Origin: Bacillota bacterium
Lineage (GTDB): Bacteria; Bacillota; JAAYKD01
Assembly (NCBI GenBank): GCA_012522585.1
Contig: JAAYKD010000051.1
Span: 1 to 46,363, forward strand
Direction of reading: 5' to 3'
Length of the DNA: 46,363 bases
In this document: positions 17,987-29,658 of the stretch, in pieces
How the letters are laid out: every line of letters starts with the position of its first letter
Position numbering within the stretch: the stretch's first letter is position 1
Position numbers and translations under genes: made by a program
The notes under the pieces: model-generated
Told to the model about the DNA's origin: nothing
The model's database searches: none
The model's input: only the letters and a program-made list of their open reading frames with translations

Positions 17987-18385
17987 ATGGAAACGATCAA
18001 TTGGCAAGGCAATATCACATTTCTCTATTACGATGATTTGGCTAGGGCAGACGAGTTCTTCCAAAAAACACTCAATTTAAGCTTAATCCTCGATCAAGGT
18101 TGGGCTAAAGTTTATCGCATCTCAGCCGGTGCTTTTTTAGGTGCCGTTGATAAAACCAGAGGTTCAGTTAGAGCCAGCAGCCCCGATGGTGTTTTAGTCG
18201 GCTTCGTCGTCCAAAACTTCGATCAAGTTGTGGCTGAGCTGGCTCAAAGGGGAATAGAATTCATCAACCCACCTGCTCAAAACCCTGAAATAGGTATAAA
18301 ATCAGTTATGTTCTTTGATCAGGAAGGCTATAAATTTGAAGTTCAAGAATTCTTACTGGAGCAAGATATCAAAGAGTTTTATTAA
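17987..18385 (+). CDS. VOC-superfamily (glyoxalase/bleomycin-resistance-like) protein
   Basis: This 132-residue protein has the two beta-alpha-beta-beta-beta modules of the vicinal oxygen chelate fold (FLYYDDLARADEFFQKTLNL in the first, VMFFDQEGYKFEVQEF ending the second). The final glutamate of FEVQEF fits a metal-ligand position. The family includes lyases, dioxygenases and antibiotic-binding proteins, and the substrate cannot be assigned. AAAGGAG precedes the ATG, and the 20-base gap suggests co-transcription with the methyltransferase. It ends 5 bases before the convergent peptidase gene, with no terminator between. Confidence 0.85.
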   Translation: METINWQGNITFLYYDDLARADEFFQKTLNLSLILDQGWAKVYRISAGAFLGAVDKTRGSVRASSPDGVLVGFVVQNFDQVVAELAQRGIEFINPPAQNPEIGIKSVMFFDQEGYKFEVQEFLLEQDIKEFY

Positions 18386-18390
18386 AACCC

Positions 18391-19551
18391 TTAGTCTAAG
18401 CTATAAAGATTGCGATCAAAGACGGTTAGAGACTCGGCACCCGTTTCGGTGATCAGCACCATGTCTTCAACTCGCATGTAGCACTCACCGGGGAACCAAA
18501 TTTTTGGTTCGACACAAAAGACCATGCCGGGTCGGAGGAGATCGTTTTCGCTGTTGATCAGCCAAGGGTCTTCGTGGACATCGATGCCAATTTGGTGACC
18601 GCAGATACCTGTATCTCCATATAGCATCTGTTCGCCAAAGCCCAAATCGGTCACCCTTTCTCTGATCAATCTGTCTATATCAGAGAGTTTGTGTTGAAAG
18701 GGTTTAATCTCTTCCAGCATTCTGATCTGACCTTTTTGTAAGGCCCCATAAGCATCCACCACTTTTTGAGGTGGCTCACCTCTATAAAAGCTACGGCCAA
18801 AGTCTGAACAGTATCCCTCGATGATAAAGCCAAAGTCAAAAGCAATAGAAGTATTGCCTTTCAAAGGCATTTGCTTAGGGTAACCGATGCGCTCCTGGGC
18901 TGAAGGATGTCCCGGCCTGGTGTAGATACAAGCAGCAGGGAAGGAGACATCTGTCGCTCCCAGGGCTTCGCCCTTTTTATGAATGAAGGCCTCTACATCA
19001 ACGGGAATGCTTCCCTCAATCAATAAAGGTATGGTAGCAGCCATTACTTGATCGGTGATGGCTGCTGCTTTTTTTAGCAGCTGGATTTCTTCACTGTCTT
19101 TGATCACCCTTAACTCATCTGTCAGAGTTTCTCCTTTGATTATCTCGAGGGAGCTATCATAATCTTTGAACAGTTGAGCTAAACTATCGTGAGCATCCAT
19201 GCCGATGGCAATTCTTTGAGCTTTCAGCTCTTGGAAAAAATAATAGGGAAAATGGCTGATAAAAGAAGTGATGATCTTCAGCCCATATTTTTCTAAGCTT
19301 GCCTGGTGATGGGGTTGACTGATCAAGAAAGCTTCTCCTTGGGCCGGTATGACCAACAAGTACTCGGCTAAATTCAAACCGCTAAAATAACCTTCACCTT
19401 TTAGCATCTTGCTGTAACCGGTGCGCTGGTAGACTAAACTTTGGTCGTTTAATAGATATTGCAGATTGGCTCCTAAAGTGTAGATAGCACAGTCGATCTT
19501 TTCTCGATTGAGAATGTTCTGTAGCTTCTCTCTGCGAACCCGACTTTTCAT
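18391..19551 (-). CDS. M24-family metallopeptidase (Xaa-Pro peptidase-like)
   Basis: This 386-residue protein has a creatinase-type N-terminal domain (about 1-150) and a pita-bread M24 catalytic domain (about 155-386). The likely metal ligands are Asp in AFDFGF and CSDFGR, His in GHQIGIDVHEDP, Glu in FCVEPKIW and Glu in RVEDMVLI. The family cleaves N-terminal residues before proline or, in some members, creatine-like substrates. Its role here is probably peptide turnover. GGAGGGG precedes the ATG. It is divergent from the dCMP deaminase gene across 181 bases. Confidence 0.9.
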   Translation of the reverse strand: MKSRVRREKLQNILNREKIDCAIYTLGANLQYLLNDQSLVYQRTGYSKMLKGEGYFSGLNLAEYLLVIPAQGEAFLISQPHHQASLEKYGLKIITSFISHFPYYFFQELKAQRIAIGMDAHDSLAQLFKDYDSSLEIIKGETLTDELRVIKDSEEIQLLKKAAAITDQVMAATIPLLIEGSIPVDVEAFIHKKGEALGATDVSFPAACIYTRPGHPSAQERIGYPKQMPLKGNTSIAFDFGFIIEGYCSDFGRSFYRGEPPQKVVDAYGALQKGQIRMLEEIKPFQHKLSDIDRLIRERVTDLGFGEQMLYGDTGICGHQIGIDVHEDPWLINSENDLLRPGMVFCVEPKIWFPGECYMRVEDMVLITETGAESLTVFDRNLYSLD

Positions 19552-19732
19552 TTTGACCCCTCCAATAATTTTTTCGTTTGTTCTTATTTTCCCATAGTCC
19601 GCTAAGATTCCTTTAAATGAAGAAAAAACATAAAAAATTAAAATGTTTATGCTTTTATGCGAAGGATTTTCTCTTTGCCCTTTAGAATATAGAAGGTTGT
19701 ATAGTCTATTATATTATATATGAGGTGTTTTT

Positions 19733-20182
19733 ATGCGGCCTTCTTGGGACGATTATTTTATGGAAATAGCCAATGTGGTAGCTAAGCGTTCTACGTGTTT
19801 ACGCAGACAGGTCGGAGCTATTTTAGTCAAGGACCGTCGGATTCTTTCCACCGGCTATAATGGTGCGCCCAGTGGTTTGCTCCACTGTGCCGAAGTTGGC
19901 TGTCAAAGGGAACAGGAGAATATTCCCTCCGGTCAGAGACACGAAATCTGTCGGGCAGTTCACGCCGAACAAAATGCCATTATCCAAGCGGCTATTGCCG
20001 GTGTCAGTATCGACGGAGCAGTTTGTTACACAACAGCTTTTCCTTGCGTGCTCTGTGCTAAGATGCTGATTAACTGTCACGTCTCAGCTATCTATTATAG
20101 CGATGGTTATCCCGATGAATTATCCAAAGCCCTTTTAAAGGAAGCCAAGATACCCTTGATTAAAAGCGATTACCAGGGCTAA
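19733..20182 (+). CDS. Deoxycytidylate (dCMP) deaminase, ComEB family
   Basis: This 149-residue enzyme deaminates dCMP to dUMP for thymidylate synthesis. The zinc site is H77-A-E79 ([11 protein letters not shown]) and P-C105-V-L-C108 ([12 protein letters not shown]). The start [10 protein letters not shown] is typical of the family, and GAGGTG precedes the ATG. The order dCMP deaminase, tagO, wecB, atpI and the atp genes is a known arrangement in Bacillota. Confidence 0.93.
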   Translation: MRPSWDDYFMEIANVVAKRSTCLRRQVGAILVKDRRILSTGYNGAPSGLLHCAEVGCQREQENIPSGQRHEICRAVHAEQNAIIQAAIAGVSIDGAVCYTTAFPCVLCAKMLINCHVSAIYYSDGYPDELSKALLKEAKIPLIKSDYQG

Positions 20183-20230
20183 AGTTTTGACTAAAAGGAT
20201 TGTGAAAGACTTCGTTTATATTGTTTACAA

Positions 20231-20258
20231 TTGACAAATTTATCTCCTATGGTATACT
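20231..20258 (+). promoter_or_regulatory. Sigma-A-type promoter of the tagO-wecB(-atp) genes
   Basis: TTGACA (20231-20236) and TATACT (20253-20258) are separated by 16 bases. This near-consensus pair ends 23 bases before the tagO start codon. Confidence 0.82.
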
Positions 20259-20281
20259 CATTCTGATACAAAGGAGTCACT

Positions 20282-21382
20282 ATGAACGCTATTAATTTGA
20301 CATTTGTAGAGATACTTTTTACATTTGGTACGGCTCTGTTTTTGAGCGTATGTTTTACACCCATTGCTATTAGATTAGCCTTGAAGTTCAACATAGTTGA
20401 CCAACCAAATCCCAGAAAAACCCATCTCTTACCCGTTCCTTATTTAGGTGGGATAGCAATATATTTAGCATTTTTAGTCGCAGCTACGATTTTTATTCCT
20501 ATCAGCTCAGAGATGCTCGGTTTATTCATCGGCGGCACAGTCTTGATGATCGTGGGGGCAATAGATGATAAGAAGGATATTTCCGCTCTTTTGCGCCTGG
20601 TCATTCAAATCGGCTGTGCTATCTTGGCTGTACGCAGTGGAATTCTCATAGAAGGCATAGGTTTGCCCTTTGTCGACAAATATATAAAATTAAGATTTTT
20701 CGGCCCGCCTTTGACTGTGATTTGGATCGTCACTGTAACCAATATTATGAATTTTATCGATGGCCTAGACGGTTTAGCCTCGGGCACAGCTGCAATTTCT
20801 GCCATCACCTTGATGGTAGTTGCTTGGCGCATCGATGCCTATGATGTGGTCATCCTATCCCTGGCTTTGGCAGGAGCTTGTCTGGGTTTTCTTTTTTACA
20901 ATTTTCATCCCGCTAAAATATTTATGGGCGATGCAGGAGCGCTTTTTATCGGCTTCACTTTAGCCTGTCTTTCAGTCAAAGGACCGATGAAAGTAGGTAC
21001 ATTTGCTACCATGTTAGTTCCCTTGATGGCCTTAGGCTTACCCTTAATCGACACCCTGGTGGTTTTTATTAAAAGGATCAAATCGGGTCAATCTCCCATG
21101 AAAGCGGATCGGCAACATATTCATCATGTTCTCTACGACAGCGGGCTCAGTCAAAGACAGACAGTCTTGTGGTTATATGCTATTTCTGCCTGTTTCAGCT
21201 TTGCTGCCATTGAAGCCAACAATATTCAAGGGCGGATCATTTCCTTGGGAGTTGGTTTTTTAGGACTGATCTTGTTTTTAGTTGCCCGCAGCATGGGTCT
21301 TAAAGAGATGTCCGCTGAGACCAAGGATTATAAGGGCGAATTAGCTCGTGAAATTGAAGAAGAACTGAAGCGTCATCGCTGA
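20282..21382 (+). CDS. tagO: Undecaprenyl-phosphate N-acetylglucosaminyl 1-phosphate transferase (TagO/WecA)
   Basis: This 366-residue polytopic membrane enzyme moves GlcNAc-1-phosphate from UDP-GlcNAc to undecaprenyl phosphate, the first step of wall teichoic or secondary wall polymer synthesis. Family signatures are HLLPVPYLGGIAIY, GAIDDKKDIS, NFIDGLDGLASG and FMGDAGALFIG, plus RQHIHH in the last cytoplasmic loop. About eleven hydrophobic helices are visible. AAGGAG precedes the ATG and a strong promoter lies just upstream. wecB follows after 22 bases. Confidence 0.93.
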   Translation: MNAINLTFVEILFTFGTALFLSVCFTPIAIRLALKFNIVDQPNPRKTHLLPVPYLGGIAIYLAFLVAATIFIPISSEMLGLFIGGTVLMIVGAIDDKKDISALLRLVIQIGCAILAVRSGILIEGIGLPFVDKYIKLRFFGPPLTVIWIVTVTNIMNFIDGLDGLASGTAAISAITLMVVAWRIDAYDVVILSLALAGACLGFLFYNFHPAKIFMGDAGALFIGFTLACLSVKGPMKVGTFATMLVPLMALGLPLIDTLVVFIKRIKSGQSPMKADRQHIHHVLYDSGLSQRQTVLWLYAISACFSFAAIEANNIQGRIISLGVGFLGLILFLVARSMGLKEMSAETKDYKGELAREIEEELKRHR

Positions 21383-21404
21383 TAAAAAATATGGAGGTGT
21401 TCTC

Positions 21405-22571
21405 TTGCTGGAAGAAGCGAAAATCAATGTACTGACAATCTTTGGCACCAGGCCAGAAGCCATCAAGATGGCTCCCTTGGTCAAGATGATTGAAAAATCG
21501 CCTCATTTGAATTCTATCGTCTGTGTTACCGCTCAGCATCGGGAAATGTTGGACCAGGTTTTGCAAGCTTTTGCCATCGAGCCTGATTATGATTTGGATA
21601 TCATGCAACAAAGGCAAACCCTTTCAGGTGTGGCAATCAGAGCTATCGAAGGCTTGGAAAAAGTCATCATCGATGCCAAGCCTCATTTAATCCTGGTTCA
21701 CGGAGATACCTTGACCACCTTTATCGGAGCCTTAGCGGCTTACTGGCATCAGATTATGATCGGCCATGTGGAAGCCGGCTTGAGAACCTACGATAAATAT
21801 TTTCCTTTCCCTGAAGAGATGAATCGTCAATTGACCGGCCGTTTAGCTGACTTACACTTTTCGCCTACTCCTCTTTCCAGAGAGCATCTGCTCACCGAGA
21901 GGATCCCGGCAGAAAAAATCTTTGTCACAGGCAATACCGTCATAGATGCTTTGGCCTATACAGTCGATCAGGATTATATCTTCAGTCAGGAAATCTTAAA
22001 CACTTTAAAAGACGAGCCCTATTTGATTACAGTGACTGCTCATCGGCGGGAAAATTTAGGCGAGCCTATGGAGCGGATAGCCTCAGCCGTCAAGCGTTTG
22101 GCTGAAAATAACCCTCAAGTTAAAATGGTCTGGCCGGTTCATAAAAACCCAGCCGTCATGGAAATAGCTCACAGAAAACTGGGCAATTTAGCCAATGTCC
22201 ATTTGATCGAACCTCTTGACCCCAGTGATATGCACAATCTGATGGCTCAGAGCTATCTTATCTTGACCGATTCCGTTGGCATTCAAGAAGAAGCAGCTGC
22301 TTTAGGAAAGCCGGTTTTGGCCATGGGCGATGTGACTAAAAGACCGGAAGCCGTAGCAGCTGGAACAGTTTTACTGGTAGGTACAGATGAAGAGCTGATC
22401 GTCAGCAAGACGACCGAGCTTTTACATGACCAAGAAGCCTATGCTCAAATGCAGAGAGCCGTCAATCCTTATGGGGATGGTCAGGCCAGCAGGCGGATCG
22501 TCGAAGCCATCGAATACGCTTTCTTGAAGAGGAGCAGCCCGCCGGAGCCTTTTACCGGAGAGGGTAACTGA
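21405..22571 (+). CDS. wecB: UDP-N-acetylglucosamine 2-epimerase (non-hydrolysing)
   Basis: This 388-residue enzyme interconverts UDP-GlcNAc and UDP-ManNAc, a precursor of wall polymers. Signatures are FGTRPEAIKMAPLV at the N-terminus, VHGDTLTTF, GHVEAGLRTYDKYFPFPEE and VTAHRRENLGEP. A TTG start is used, preceded by GGAGGTG at good spacing. Its stop overlaps the atpI start (TGATG), so wall-precursor and ATP synthase genes are transcriptionally and translationally linked. Confidence 0.95.
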   Translation: MLEEAKINVLTIFGTRPEAIKMAPLVKMIEKSPHLNSIVCVTAQHREMLDQVLQAFAIEPDYDLDIMQQRQTLSGVAIRAIEGLEKVIIDAKPHLILVHGDTLTTFIGALAAYWHQIMIGHVEAGLRTYDKYFPFPEEMNRQLTGRLADLHFSPTPLSREHLLTERIPAEKIFVTGNTVIDALAYTVDQDYIFSQEILNTLKDEPYLITVTAHRRENLGEPMERIASAVKRLAENNPQVKMVWPVHKNPAVMEIAHRKLGNLANVHLIEPLDPSDMHNLMAQSYLILTDSVGIQEEAAALGKPVLAMGDVTKRPEAVAAGTVLLVGTDEELIVSKTTELLHDQEAYAQMQRAVNPYGDGQASRRIVEAIEYAFLKRSSPPEPFTGEGN

Positions 22572-22987
22572 TGCCCGACCAACTCAAAGAATACTGGCAG
22601 CTCTGGCAAAAATACGCCAAGGCAATTTTAATTATTACTGCAATGACTGCTTTTCCGGCAATTTTTGTGCAACCCTCGGTAGCTATTGGGGCACTTCTAG
22701 GCGGATTTGTAGCCTTGCTCAACTTTCGGCTTTTGGCCATCAGTGTCCAACAATCGGTAGAATTACCCGTTGATAAAGCCAGACTTTTCGCTATTTCTCG
22801 TTATCTGATCAGGTTTCTTATCACCTTGATTTTGTTTGGGGTTTTGCTTTTGAGAAAGGATTTGGGACCGGCTGCTTTGATTGGCGCCCTCCCTCCGTTT
22901 TTTGCAATTAAGATAACTCTTTTCTTAGAAGCTTTAATAAAACATCTATCTTTATACGTTGACAAAAGAAATAATGAAAGGAGGTAG
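22571..22987 (+). CDS. atpI: ATP synthase subunit I (AtpI-like accessory protein)
   Basis: This 138-residue protein with four predicted membrane helices has the glycine-rich AIGALLGGFVALLNFRLLA segment of the AtpI family. AtpI-type proteins assist assembly of the c ring or help import Mg2+. Its place directly before atpB supports the call. It overlaps wecB by one base. Confidence 0.82.
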   Translation: MPDQLKEYWQLWQKYAKAILIITAMTAFPAIFVQPSVAIGALLGGFVALLNFRLLAISVQQSVELPVDKARLFAISRYLIRFLITLILFGVLLLRKDLGPAALIGALPPFFAIKITLFLEALIKHLSLYVDKRNNERR

Positions 22988-22992
22988 AGTTT

Positions 22993-23667
22993 TTGGGAAA
23001 TTTAGAAATCAATGGACCTCGAATACTCTTTCGGGTTTTCGGATATCCCATAACCGAAACCATCACAAACCAATGGCTTGTCATGGTTTTGATCATAGCC
23101 TTAGCCTATTGGGTGACGCGGAATTTGCAGAAAACGCCTAAAGGCAAACAGCATATAGCCGAACTTTGGGTCTCCACGGTACAGAGCTTAGTTCAACAGG
23201 CTATGGGTGCCAAAAACATGTGGTTCGCTCCTTATATTGTTGCTTTAATACCTTTTATCTTTTTTAGCAATGTATTGGGTTTGGTGGGTTTAAGACCTCC
23301 GACAGCTGATTTAAATACGACTTTAGCCTTATCCATGTTGACTGTTTTTATGTTTCACTATTACAGCATCAAGTTCAATGGTATCGTCGCTTATTTAAAG
23401 GGCTATCTCGATCCTTTTGCCCTATTTCTGCCAATCAATATTATCGGCGAATTGAGCAGACCCGTTTCTTTATCCTTCCGTCTCTTTGGTAATCTCTTTG
23501 GCGGAAGCGTTATCATGAGTTTGGTCTATTTTTTACTGCCGGTTTTTTTGAGAGTGGCAGTGCCCATTCCGTTTCACATCTATTTCGACATTTTCTCCGG
23601 AGGTATTCAAACCTTCATCTTTGCCATGTTGACCATGGTCTTCATTGCTAATGCCGTTGGCGATTAA
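22993..23667 (+). CDS. atpB: F-type ATP synthase subunit a
   Basis: Subunit a (224 residues) forms the ion half-channels next to the c ring. The essential arginine lies in RPVSLSFRLFGNLFGG, and the last helix reads GGIQTFIFAMLTMVFIANA. A TTG start at 22993 is preceded by GGAGG at 8 bases spacing. It is the first core gene of the atp operon. Confidence 0.95.
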   Translation: MGNLEINGPRILFRVFGYPITETITNQWLVMVLIIALAYWVTRNLQKTPKGKQHIAELWVSTVQSLVQQAMGAKNMWFAPYIVALIPFIFFSNVLGLVGLRPPTADLNTTLALSMLTVFMFHYYSIKFNGIVAYLKGYLDPFALFLPINIIGELSRPVSLSFRLFGNLFGGSVIMSLVYFLLPVFLRVAVPIPFHIYFDIFSGGIQTFIFAMLTMVFIANAVGD

Positions 23668-23710
23668 AATTTTAAATTATAATTAAGCTGTGCTAAACAC
23701 AGAAATTTGA

Positions 23711-24001
<291 letters not shown>

Positions 24002-24061
24002 ACTAATGAATTGCTAAGTGTATTTAGCATTTAGTTTTACTGAATCCAAGAGGAGGTTACC

Positions 24062-24559
24062 ATGGATTATAAACCCATGATCGATATTTCAGGGGATACA
24101 ATATTTACGATCATCAACTTTTTGATTCTGCTGGTAGTCCTTTATAAGATTCTTTACAAACCGGTCGTCGAGATGATGACCAAAAGGGAAGAAGAGATAT
24201 TGAACGCAGTCAGCGGCGCCTCTCAAGACAGAGAAGCAGCTCTGCAAATGAAGGCCGAATATGACCAATTGTTGGCCAGTGCCCGCGGTGAAGCTCAGCA
24301 AATCATGACCAGAGCCCACCGGCAAGGTGAAAACATTGTTCAGGATGCCCATCAAAAGGCAGAACAAGATGCCAACGATATCATCGCCAGAGCTCACGTT
24401 GAAATCCAAACTGAACGAGAACAAGCCTACGAACAGCTGAAAGGTGAAGTTGTAGGTTTAGCTTTGGCTGCCAGTGAAAAACTCTTAGGAGAGAAAATGG
24501 ACAGCGAAACTAACAAACGCTTGGTTCAAGAATATATTAACAGCAGGGGAGACGATTAG
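24062..24559 (+). CDS. atpF: F-type ATP synthase subunit b
   Basis: Subunit b (165 residues) is the peripheral stalk. One N-terminal membrane helix (about 12-31) is followed by a long charged coiled coil (about 35-150). GAGGAGG precedes the ATG and its stop codon abuts the atpH start. Only one b gene is present, so a b homodimer is expected. Confidence 0.93.
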   Translation: MDYKPMIDISGDTIFTIINFLILLVVLYKILYKPVVEMMTKREEEILNAVSGASQDREAALQMKAEYDQLLASARGEAQQIMTRAHRQGENIVQDAHQKAEQDANDIIARAHVEIQTEREQAYEQLKGEVVGLALAASEKLLGEKMDSETNKRLVQEYINSRGDD

Positions 24560-25105
24560 ATGAAAAACGGTGTTGCTGCTAAACAGTATGCCTCCGCTAT
24601 CTATCAAGTCTCAGCTGAACAGGGAGCCATCGAGGAAATCATGGGGCAGTTGCAAACGATTGCCACTTTGTTAAAGGAATCTGATCAAGTCAGGCTCTTT
24701 TGGCAGCATCCTCAAATCAAACCTGCCGCTAAAATAGAAGCGGTCAAAGAATTGACTAAAATGGAATTTCTACCCACCACCGAGAAGTTTATCAATCTTC
24801 TTTTGAGGAAGGGTCGAAACGATATCTTAGATGAAATTTTGGTGGATTTCAGAAAACTACAACTGGAAGAACAAGGTGTCTTGGTTGTCAAGGTTTCTAC
24901 AGCTCAGCCATTGCAAGAAGAGGAAGAAAAAAATCTCTTGACCAAGCTGAAAGAAGAACACCAAAAGGAAATTCTGTTGGAAAAAGAAGTGCTCCCCCAC
25001 TTGTTAGGCGGCATACGCATCCAGATAGAAGATACTGTTTATGACAGTACAATCCGCCGGCGTTTGGATAAGATGCGCGAGGTTTTATTGCCTCAGTTCC
25101 GTTAA
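24560..25105 (+). CDS. atpH: F-type ATP synthase subunit delta
   Basis: Subunit delta (181 residues) joins the peripheral stalk to the F1 head. It has the N-terminal helical bundle (AKQYASAIYQVSAEQG) and the C-terminal signature LLGGIRIQIEDTVYDSTIRR. It starts directly after the atpF stop codon. Confidence 0.94.
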   Translation: MKNGVAAKQYASAIYQVSAEQGAIEEIMGQLQTIATLLKESDQVRLFWQHPQIKPAAKIEAVKELTKMEFLPTTEKFINLLLRKGRNDILDEILVDFRKLQLEEQGVLVVKVSTAQPLQEEEEKNLLTKLKEEHQKEILLEKEVLPHLLGGIRIQIEDTVYDSTIRRRLDKMREVLLPQFR

Positions 25106-25171
25106 CTTTGGCAAAGTTTCATAGATCGGATCAAAACAATAAAGGAAAACCAAAAGAACGGAGTGACTTGA

Positions 25172-26683
25172 ATGCACTTAAAACCCGAGGAAATTAGCGC
25201 GATTCTGTTACGCCAAATTAAAGGATATGAAGAAAAACTGGCTGTTGAAGAGGTTGGTACCGTTTTAACAGTCGGTGATGGTATTGCGCGTATATACGGA
25301 TTGAATAATGCCATGGCCGGAGAACTCTTGCAGTTTGAAAACGGCGTTTATGGCATGGTTATGAACTTAGAAGAAGAAAGCGTCGGTTGTATTCTGTTAG
25401 GCTCAGAAGAAGATATTCAAGAAGGCCAAACAGTCAGAGGAACCCGTCGCGTCATGTCGGTCCCCGTAGGTGATGCATTGATAGGTCGGGTTATCAACGC
25501 AGTGGGAGAACCAATTGACGGCAAAGGGCCGATTGAAACCGAAGTTTTTAGACCTATAGAATTATTGGCTCCCGGCATCATCGACCGTCAGCCTGTTTTT
25601 GAATCATTGGCGACCGGTTTAAAAATAGTCGATTCCATGACCCCCATCGGTCGTGGTCAAAGAGAACTGATTATCGGAGACCGGGGCACAGGCAAAACTG
25701 CTCTGGCTGTGGATGCTATCATCAACCAAAAAGGTAAGGATGTAATTTGTATCTATGTGGCCATTGGTCAAAAAGCCTCCAGCGTTGCCCGAGTCATCAA
25801 AAAACTGGAAGACTTTGGCTCCATGGACTACACAATCGTAGTCAACGCTTCAGCCAGCGAACCGGAAGCTCTGCAATTTATTGCACCTTATGCCGGTTGT
25901 GCCGTCGGAGAAGAATTCATGTTCAATGGCAAGCATGTTTTAATCGTCTACGATGATCTATCCAAACATGCAGTCGCTTACAGAACAGTTTCCTTGCTTT
26001 TACGCAGACCTCCCGGCCGAGAAGCTTTCCCCGGTGATGTCTTCTATTTGCACTCTCGTCTTTTAGAAAGAGCAGCAAAATTGTCTGACGATCTTGGCGG
26101 AGGCTCCTTAACAGCCTTGCCCATAGTCGAGACTCAAGCCGGCGACGTTTCCGCTTATATCCCCACCAATATCATCTCGATTACAGACGGCCAAGTCTTC
26201 TTGGAAAGTGACCTCTTCTTTGCCGGTCAAAGACCTGCCATGAACGTAGGTATTTCCGTCTCCCGAGTAGGTGGAGACGCTCAAATCAGAGCGATGAAAC
26301 AAGTTGCCGGGCGGATGAAAGCAGAATTAGCTCAATACAGAGAATTGGTCAGCTTTGCTCAATTTGGTTCAGATTTAGACGAAGAAACAAAATTCCGTTT
26401 AAATCGTGGAGCCAGAATGACCGAACTTCTGATCCAAGGGGAAAATGTTCCCATGTCAGTAGAAGAGCAGGTTGTTTCCATCTATACAGCCGTCAACGGT
26501 CATTTAGACGAGTATTCCCTCGATAGAGTCCAGCCCTTTGAGCGAGACTTCTTAGCCTTTGTCAGAGACCAGCATCCTGAGATTTTGCAGAATATCACTG
26601 AAACAGAAAGCCTGACCGATCAAAACCGAGACGCTTTGGAAAAGGCGATCAAAGACTTTAAAGCCATCTTTGGTGTGGCTTAA
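25172..26683 (+). CDS. atpA: F-type ATP synthase subunit alpha
   Basis: Alpha (503 residues) is the non-catalytic nucleotide-binding subunit of F1. The N-terminus [14 protein letters not shown] contacts delta, the P-loop is [11 protein letters not shown], and [20 protein letters not shown] is the ATPase alpha/beta signature region. Length and order are normal. Confidence 0.97.
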   Translation: MHLKPEEISAILLRQIKGYEEKLAVEEVGTVLTVGDGIARIYGLNNAMAGELLQFENGVYGMVMNLEEESVGCILLGSEEDIQEGQTVRGTRRVMSVPVGDALIGRVINAVGEPIDGKGPIETEVFRPIELLAPGIIDRQPVFESLATGLKIVDSMTPIGRGQRELIIGDRGTGKTALAVDAIINQKGKDVICIYVAIGQKASSVARVIKKLEDFGSMDYTIVVNASASEPEALQFIAPYAGCAVGEEFMFNGKHVLIVYDDLSKHAVAYRTVSLLLRRPPGREAFPGDVFYLHSRLLERAAKLSDDLGGGSLTALPIVETQAGDVSAYIPTNIISITDGQVFLESDLFFAGQRPAMNVGISVSRVGGDAQIRAMKQVAGRMKAELAQYRELVSFAQFGSDLDEETKFRLNRGARMTELLIQGENVPMSVEEQVVSIYTAVNGHLDEYSLDRVQPFERDFLAFVRDQHPEILQNITETESLTDQNRDALEKAIKDFKAIFGVA

Positions 26684-26706
26684 GGCTATGGGAAGGAGGT
26701 ATTCCC

Positions 26707-28987
<2,281 letters not shown>

Positions 28988-28996
28988 GAGAGTACG

Positions 28997-29416
28997 ATGG
29001 CGAAAAAATTTAATGTCGATATCGTAACGGCTCAAGGAAGATTTTGGCAAGGCGAATCGGATATGGTCATCATGGTAACGGTTGAAGGTGAAATGGCCAT
29101 CATGGCCGGGCACATACCCGTCGTCTCAGCCCTTTTACCCAGCGCCCTGAGAATCAGGGATGAAGATGGAAAGTTTATGGTAATTTCCATTGGCGGTGGT
29201 TTTGCTGAGATGACCGGGCAAAAAGCTACATTTTTGCTACGCAGTGCCGAATGGCCTCAATATATTGATGTGGCCCGAGCTGAAGCCGCTAAAAAGCGAG
29301 CAGAGAAGCGGCTGGCCGATAAAACATCGGGCATAACCGATGAAAAGAGAGCTCAAGCCGCTAAGCAAAGAGCAGTATCCAGATTGCGCATTGCTCAACA
29401 AGAAGAAAAAGAATAG
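28997..29416 (+). CDS. atpC: F-type ATP synthase subunit epsilon
   Basis: Epsilon (139 residues) has the N-terminal beta sandwich (VEGEMAIMAGHIPVVSALLP) and the C-terminal two-helix hairpin that regulates ATPase activity. It follows atpD after 9 bases and ends the operon before a strong terminator. Confidence 0.94.
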   Translation: MAKKFNVDIVTAQGRFWQGESDMVIMVTVEGEMAIMAGHIPVVSALLPSALRIRDEDGKFMVISIGGGFAEMTGQKATFLLRSAEWPQYIDVARAEAAKKRAEKRLADKTSGITDEKRAQAAKQRAVSRLRIAQQEEKE

Positions 29417-29456
29417 AAAAAACCTCTTTATCCCACTGGGTAAAGAGGTTTTTTAA
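29415..29456 (+). terminator. Rho-independent terminator of the atp operon
   Basis: A long stem pairs AAAAAACCTCTTTA (29417-29430) with TAAAGAGGTTTTTT (29441-29454), followed by AATG. The A and T flanks make it active in both directions. The roughly 200 bases from here to the end of clpB hold no supported gene. Confidence 0.92.
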
Positions 29457-29658
29457 TGCTTGAATTCTCCTGCTTGAACTTTCAAAAAACAAAATAACTG
29501 TTCTGCTCTCGCTTTTTGAATTCTGAACTAGGAAATAGGGGGTACGACCTTTATTTCATTCGAAGAGATAAATTGAGATATCCAACTAGGTCAATGGATT
29601 GCCGAGCAGGAAATATATTTCTAGTACAAGACTTTACTAAAGCTATGTTGGAGTGTTT